Of a stretch of DNA of 64,000 bases, positions 57,136-64,000 are shown in pieces (within the stretch, counting starts at the first letter, position 1; the number at the start of each line of letters is the position of its first letter). The position numbers were made by a program, and so were the translations under genes. The notes under the pieces were generated by a model that was given only the letters and a program-made list of their open reading frames with translations, was not told the origin of the DNA and made no database searches. The stretch is from Strigops habroptila (lineage: Eukaryota > Chordata > Aves > Psittaciformes > Psittacidae), in the NCBI RefSeq assembly GCF_004027225.2, contig NC_044278.2:97704743-97768742 (forward strand). Reading direction: 5' to 3'.

Positions 57136-60100
57136 CATAAAGGAGATGATACTCAAGAAAATGAATCAATGAAAGCAAATAAGCTCTTATCAGAGCTTGA
57201 ACTAGTGAAGTTATTGAAGAAAATTATTAAAATTAACCTAATTACAGGTAAAAATAATTTCACAGAGAAAAATACTGTCTGAAGAGAGGATAACCCTACA
57301 GCTAATGCTTAGATAGAAGTTGAATGTAAATTAATTTGAATTACAAACAGAGCAATACATCCATAACAATGATTAAGCATTAAATTATATCTGGAAGTGG
57401 TAAATTCTGCCTCTTTTAATACCTTCCAAATAAGATGCTATGCAGACATAATTTTGTCAGATATGAGTTACTTCCTTGCCCATGGGTGCTGTACTGTGCA
57501 AATGATGTGCTATGGGCAGCATCACTCTTATTCCTTCATGTCAGCAGTCAGCAGCCAGCAGCCACTTCTCTTGTCTGTTGGAGGTCTTTGTAGGTAGCAA
57601 GGTAACCCTTGAATCATGCACTAAAGATCGGTGTAAATTTCTATTCAGGAATGGCTGAACAAAATGTTCTGATTTGTCCTTCGCCAGAAGTCAGTCCCTT
57701 CTACCCTGATATGTATTCATCCTGTTAGATGTCTTTAAGAAGAAAAATGTCAGGCATTTATTTTCCATTGAGTTTCCAAGATGAAAAATAAAGCAGTTTG
57801 CTGACATTTCATAACAGTGACAAATAGGTAATGTGTTATAAAAATTGATGAGGCGATGAAAGACTTATTCCACACATTAAACAATTCAGTAAAATGGTCA
57901 AGGATTAAAAATGGGAGAAGCAGTTAAGAAACTCCCTTTAAAAAAATTGGCATATAGAAGACAGTAAAGAATGATAAAGTATTTTGGTTTAATCCTTTAA
58001 GAGCATATTGAATTATCTATTAAAACAGCAGTAACAACAAAAGTGAATGTATAAGCAAAAACAAACCAAAACCAAGGCAGAGTCTCCAGAAAATACCTCT
58101 GGAGTTTGTTCTGTGTTTTTACACAGTGTATCATCCTGCCTTGTGAGACCAAGAAAAATGGGAGGACAGTGGAAAAAAGTTAGGTGCCAGCCTGGCTTTT
58201 TGCTTTCATGCTTTAATTCGTGTCATGGGGAGCAGTTATGGCATTTAGTTATGGCATTATTGTCATCCAGGACTGATAATCTAGATACAAATGTATGAGT
58301 AGTAAGCCTTAGTGGAAGCTAAATTTCTGCCTTTTTGGTTTTTTGGGGAGTGATAATTTAGGTGTCTTTGATGCTTCCTAGAACCAAAGTTGTCATATTG
58401 AAAATGACTAAGGAAGGGGCAATTCTATAAAATTTTGAGAACTGTTAGAATTTGCCTTCACTGGTGAAGATGACTCTTTCTCCCCTACCCATCCCTTTTT
58501 CCTGGTTTAGAATTGGATGATTCCTATGCCAATATATCACCAGATATCAGTTAAACAAAAACAATGCTTATGTGGAAAATCAACATCATAACTGCTAACA
58601 AAAATTGCTATTAGTCTGCTGCTGACAGGCTCAGACAGAACATTTTTCTGTCAGGGCAGAAATAACCTGTGGAAAGATAGCCTGCAATTATTAGATACTC
58701 TAGCTTTCAAAATAAACAAAAACCTGGCCTTATGGAAGTCAGTGCAAATGGTAGTGATTTCAGTGGATCAGTTTTTCATTTCTTCTCCTTCTTCTTACTT
58801 TGTTAGAGAATATGAAACAGTAAATCTGTGACCAAATCTCAGACAAAAAAGTACTGTCAGAGGAAAAAAGCAGGTCTTTGAAAAGTTAGCTGACTTTGAA
58901 GAGGTAGATAACCTCTATTCATTGGCCACGTAGTGATCCCTAAAGAAAATGTCATCTCTTATCTTTGTGGGTTTTAAACACACATTTTATACAGTATTGA
59001 AATTGTGCTAGAAGGGCATAGACACTTAGATGCACACAAGTTTTCTTCAACTCTTCAGCCATTGTTTTCCTTCCAGGATCTTTGTTTTGCCAGTAATGAG
59101 TTCTGTCACAGTGTATTTATTTTCAAGAATCTTTCTGTCCATCTATAGTCATATATTTATCCCTTAATTGCTGGAAATTAATGTGATAAATTGCAATTGC
59201 AATTTTGAAGCATGTCTGCTGTGAGATACAATGATTCAGTAATATAATAGCAGGATGTTAATTTAAAATCCATTCTTGCTTCCCAGTTTATTTGTAGCAA
59301 CATAAAAAAACCCCAAACTTGCCCTCAAGATAAAGCAGTATGAAAAGAATCTTAATATATTTCCTTTTATATAAACAATTAAGGAAGTTATTTCTAAAAA
59401 GGACTGTTTTAATGACAATGAATTACTTTGAAAGGCAGCAGCTAGGAGAAGTAAAAAATGTCCTGTTATGTGTAAAGCTGAGACTTCCAAAGTTGCAAGC
59501 ATCTTCATTAATTAAAACCAGATTATTGTTGGAAAATTCTGTTCCTGTTTTGACATTGACAAGATCAGACAGGTGAACTTAGTTCAGTTTTGCTCTGTTA
59601 GAAATCAAAAGGCTCCCTTAGGGCAATTAAATCCTCAGGTAATTTTCAAGGGAAAATCAATGGGAAGAAATGTTCAAAGTAGTTTATTAAAGGCAGTGAT
59701 CAATTCAGACAGTGAATAAGTAGAAAAATGACCCAACACTACTTTTAAAAGAGAGGAAATTTTCCATTATCCCTAGTATAAATTAAAAATAAAAAGGTGA
59801 GTTAAAAAGAAGCTTCATTTAAAAGGGAGTTGAGGGGAATGCTCGTAAAGATAGAACTGATAGGGTCAGTTTATTGAATTTAGTGTATGAAATGTTTAGA
59901 TAAAAGCACTTTGGAATGCCACAGTAGAGGTGAGGTATCTTCTTCAGCACAGCTTTTTTGCTTGACTAACTTCTCAAGCTTGGAGGCAAAATCAAAATAA
60001 AGCTCCTGTAAATTTATGAAATTTGATTTATAAACTAGCGAATAAATGAACTGTTCATTCATTGTGTGACAAGACTCAGCAACACAACAGAGCTCATGAG

Positions 60101-63100
60101 ATGCTGGGATCAGTGGTTACTGTCTTCCAGCTGCATGCCGTGCCCTAGCTCTTCGGGGTAGATTTATCATCACATATTCAAGCTCCAGTGTAACATTTCC
60201 TTCTCTTTGAATGTGTGTGAATGTAAGATTGAGAGTGTTGTTCCACAGATGCTTTTTCAAAACAAAAAGTGATTCATTTTTATAAACCCTCCCATTATAA
60301 AAAGAACATCTTCAGCACAGTCCCACAAATAGGCTCACTCCGATGACTGAGCGCAGTAAGCAGTCTCACTGGCACAGGAGCTAGGGTCTCACGTACAGCA
60401 AATGTACTTCTTCCATCTTAACATGTGTTAGTCCACCTGGACCTTGATCAGATGTCAGCTGAATGCCATGGCCTTATGTGGACAATCTGTCAATAATAGC
60501 ATTGGGCTCCTCTCCAGAATGACGACTTTCCAAGCTTGGGAGCACAGGTATGCCAGTTGAGAAGACATGAACATTAGGGGTATGTGGTTATATTTGGATC
60601 AAGATAGACTTTACAAATTTACTTTTGCTAGTTATTATCAGAGTTTCGCTTCCCAACATACAGACTTCCTGAGGTTTTTCTTTTCCAAAATAAAATTAAA
60701 ACTTATATTATGACTAGCTAGTGCGCTTAGCTCCATAAAAGTATATGCATTTGTGCTATGAAAGCTAATTTGAAACAGGACTGCTGTCAAGATAAAGAGA
60801 ACCTATCTTGAGAAGGTTCTTTTAGCTCTGAACAAACTTGCCATGAACTGTTGTTTGTGGGTTATTTCCATCATTAAGGCTGTATTTACCTGTATTTCAT
60901 TTCTGTTCCTTCTGCAGTTTTCTTAAATATTGATTAGGAATAGTAAAGAAACATTTAGAAGAAACCAAAGCAACTGCCTGGTGTATGACCAAGCCATTTT
61001 AGAAGTGCTTGCTCGCTGCAGTGTTGACAAAAGCCATTCCTCACCACCCTAACTGCTCTCCAGGATCACTCCCTGGCATGGATGACTGTAGCAGTATAGG
61101 AATGCTACTGAGTACCATAGTACTTTGGTACCAAGAACGCAGCTTGCAGCTGGCATCATTTTTCTCCATCTGAGTGCCTGCATCCCTCCTACAACTCTAA
61201 ATCCACTTGGGCCACACCTGATAAGCATTCCTGTGTCTTAATCCCCTTAATCCCCTACACTTTAATCCCTCCCTCACCACAACAGCTAGCCACATGATGG
61301 CTGCTTTCACTCTACAAGCACTGCTGGATGTAGGCTCTGCAATGTATTAGCCATTGGCAAAAGTCAAGGGGTAATACAAATGCTGCTCCTCCTTTTGCAT
61401 CAGCTGAGGCAGCGGGGACAGGAATGAGAGATTTCTGCTAACAGAGCAAGTGCAGGCATGAGCACAGCTCTGCAGGTCGGACAGTGAGGTGCCTGCCTGG
61501 GGCTTGAGAGCCTCTGGGGGGTTTAATGTGGGACCATGAAATGTCCAGAGAGCAGGACTCCCCTCCTGTGGGCTCCACTTGTGTTCATTTGTGCAGACTT
61601 TTACACGTGTCCCTTGATTTCACTACCTCACAATTCTCAGCAGAGGGAACATCTTCAACTTGCATCATGTAAGGCGGCTTCTCGTGTAGGGTAATGGGTC
61701 TTCAGTGACTCATAGTTTGTGCACAGCATGGCCTCATTTTCTCCTGTTTTACAGGAAATTACATTCTTCCAGAAGACAGTTATACTGAGAGAGAAAGGGA
61801 AAAATGGGACAAGCAAGGCTGCTTAAAAACTTCCTCATCTGCCATAACACCTGGCCCATGCGACACAGGATCCCATGTAATCGCACATCACCACATAGCC
61901 CATCAGTCTTTCTTAGCTGCATAAGGCACAGGCATAAGCATCGCTAGTGGCCAAGTTTTCTATAATTAAAGGATGACCTAGATATTAAATTCAGGTATGT
62001 GCCTGTGGCTGTGAAACCCCATCTCACATACCTGAGGCTGAAGAAATCCCTTTCATCTCAAGAAAGCTGAGATTTCGTCTGTACTTCCTCTCTTTGGTGT
62101 TTACTGATGGCAATCTTAAGTGCTTAGCGTGTCACCTGTCATGACTCTCTCCTGGTTAGATAAGCAGAAGTTTCCAGGCAAGATACTGCCATTGTGTGAA
62201 GTGAGAGCGGGATCACTACCTGCATGGCTTTTCCTGAGAAATTCATACTGTCTGGGACCAGTTCCCTTCCAGGACTTGCTTATAAGTGTATATAAATCAC
62301 ACTGCTGCCAGAACAAACACATGTTCTGCAGTACGGTTTTTTTCCTCTAGTGAATTAGCGCCATCATAGGCTGACCACAGTAATAATTAAGGGTGTTTCA
62401 AAATTAATTTCCTCTCACACAGCAAAGGCCACATCCCTCCTTAAGCACAAAATGCATCTCCCTGTGAAGTTTTAACACAAGGAACAAGTATATGCAAGTA
62501 AGATAAATGCAGAAAGAGTCTGAGCAATATTATTGAAAGCGCTCAGGCACACAGCTTTAATGTACTTGCTACAGTCAGTGGTATATATTTTTCTTGCAGT
62601 CTATTCTTTCCTTGTTCCTTAACTTCAAAGTAGATTATGTCAGCACTAAAGCCCAGATACTTCCACCACAAAGGTTATTCTACAAAAAATATATAATAAC
62701 TGAAGAGAAGAATTTATATCCAGAGGCTCCTGACTCACAACTGCAGTGTGTCAGTCAGTATGATACTCACCAGAGCCAGGAGCAGTGGGACAGAAGTACC
62801 CAAGGGACTGAGGATTACCAAGCCTGACATCCTTCCATTAAGCAAATTTAGGAACGTTAACTCATTCTGGCCTCTCAGGTTTAGGGAGGATCATCTGCTG
62901 CAAATCTTTGTCTGTATGTGAGCGCAGGTTGAGATTACTTGGAAATATGGTATGTATAAAGAAGTGTGAGTAGTCAGTCAGGAGTCATGTGTTTATGGTT
63001 ACATATGACTGTATGAGATGGACTCACTGGATGGTATGTGTGTGCATTGGAGACAGAGATATCTCCAGGATACCTTGGGTAGGTGTGGTTTTGGGTGTTC

Positions 63101-64000
63101 CCAACCAAGGGTTCCTGCTGGGGAAATTCTCTTTCCCAGGCTTAAAGCAGTGAGCTGAGAGAAGCAAGGGTAGAGGAATGGCTCCAGGGAACCTTCACCT
63201 GTCTGAATTGGAAAAGCAGAGACCTGTATGGGAGCAGGGGGTGGGACTGACTGCCTTTGGTCTCTAGTGCTGCCTCAGAGCTGCTGTCCCTGCTGGTGTC
63301 AGCAATGCTAGGCTGTCCCAGGCTTCACCACAGCCACTTCAAATGGGCACTTGGGTGGGGACCAGAGCAGGGTGGGAAGATTGGGTTATACAATGGTGGA
63401 TCACCTTCTGGGGCGCCTTTGGGGACAACACCATACATTAAAGCTAAGTGAGGGTGGGCTATTCCCTCTAGCAGGTGGGCACCACTCTTTGGTCACCTCT
63501 GAACCCAGCTGCAGCTGCAAAGGGCACACAGTGCAGCATGGTCTCTCCAAGGCCATAGGTCATGAAGAATACTTCATGTGGCTTTCAAGAAAATCCACTC
63601 CTGATTAAATCTCCTGGACTCTATTAGCAATAGCACCAGGTGCCGGATTGGTTTATGTTATAAATGAGTATGGCTTAGAGGAATTTGGCTAAATTACTCT
63701 GTAAATGGATTTGACTCACAATCAGCATAGGCTGTTTAAAAATATGGGATGAGGTTATGTCTGGGTGCCATGAGAAGACAGGAAAATGTCATTATTCTGT
63801 TTCAGAGCGTGCCAACACTGCAGATAGCCATTACTATACATGCCTGAGGAATATGCTACCAGACACTGGCCAAAATACTTGCTGCCTTTTGATATCTGAA
63901 GAAGAAATCTTTATAATAATTATTCATTTTCTATTTTGTTATTGAGGCATACAGTTATTTGAGCAGATTGAATTCAGAGCCATTTTAATGATGTAAAAAA
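57136..64000. other. intergenic, no gene recognised
   Basis: AT-rich up to about 60 kb and somewhat more balanced after 61 kb. It contains a cluster of three TAATCC motifs at 61239-61268. Frames in 63257-63608 and 62116-62350 overlap on one or both strands without domains. No TRPC4 exon or other neighbouring gene was recognised. Confidence 0.45.

Noticed and set aside
14008..64000. TRPC4 5' exon, tRNA genes, CRISPR arrays or bacterial-type operons
   Set aside because: I looked for these by eye. No TRPC4 N-terminal sequence, no convincing tRNA A/B box pair, and no regularly spaced direct repeats beyond the simple repeats listed were seen. A tRNAscan-SE and translated search would be decisive.

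Overview
The window looks like vertebrate, almost certainly avian, nuclear DNA. It has spliced exons with GT-AG introns, one CpG-island promoter in AT-rich DNA, and many CR1 LINE remnants, several ending in the bird-type TCATAGAA/ATTCTATG octamer. There are no operons, ribosome binding sites, CRISPR arrays or IS elements. The one gene I identify with confidence is UFM1 (ubiquitin-fold modifier 1) on the minus strand. Its six exons can be read base by base between 13483 and 3068 and join into an 85-residue protein, the usual family length. The species cannot be fixed from this sequence.

Layout. 1-1754: downstream flank of UFM1, nothing recognised. 1755-3067: probable UFM1 3' UTR with a polyadenylation signal at 1774-1779. 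3068-13483: UFM1 exons 6 to 1 with introns of about 3.8 kb, 0.4 kb, 5.5 kb, 0.4 kb and 88 bp; the 5.5 kb intron carries a CR1 3' fragment. About 13190-13970: CpG island over exons 1-2 and the upstream flank, the likely and possibly bidirectional promoter. 13971-64000: about 50 kb with no gene I can recognise. In mammals the next gene upstream of UFM1 is TRPC4, transcribed divergently and far away, so an intergenic stretch is expected; I saw no TRPC4 exon.

The intergenic part holds six clear CR1 pieces: about 18413-19668 (+), 23150-23420 (-), 24950-26150 (-), 31305-31450 (+), 45827-46070 (-) and 51561-53000 (-). It also has two possible ancient CR1 scraps (27415, 57043), a probable solo-LTR fragment (37530-38015), a 167-bp tandem duplication (33552-33868), a perfect (GGGAA)22 microsatellite (54490-54599) and smaller low-complexity tracts. 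A minus-strand open frame at 30856-31116 has protein-like composition but no family I recognise.

I found no convincing undescribed multi-gene system. The points most worth checking are the start codon of UFM1 split by intron 1, its Gly-Ser-Ser C-terminus, two perfect inverted repeats (4204-4251 and 13972-14007), the transition-only divergence between the two 167-bp repeat copies, the orphan open frame near 31 kb, and a pair of ACTACAA-type (ZNF143-like) motifs near 48.65 kb.
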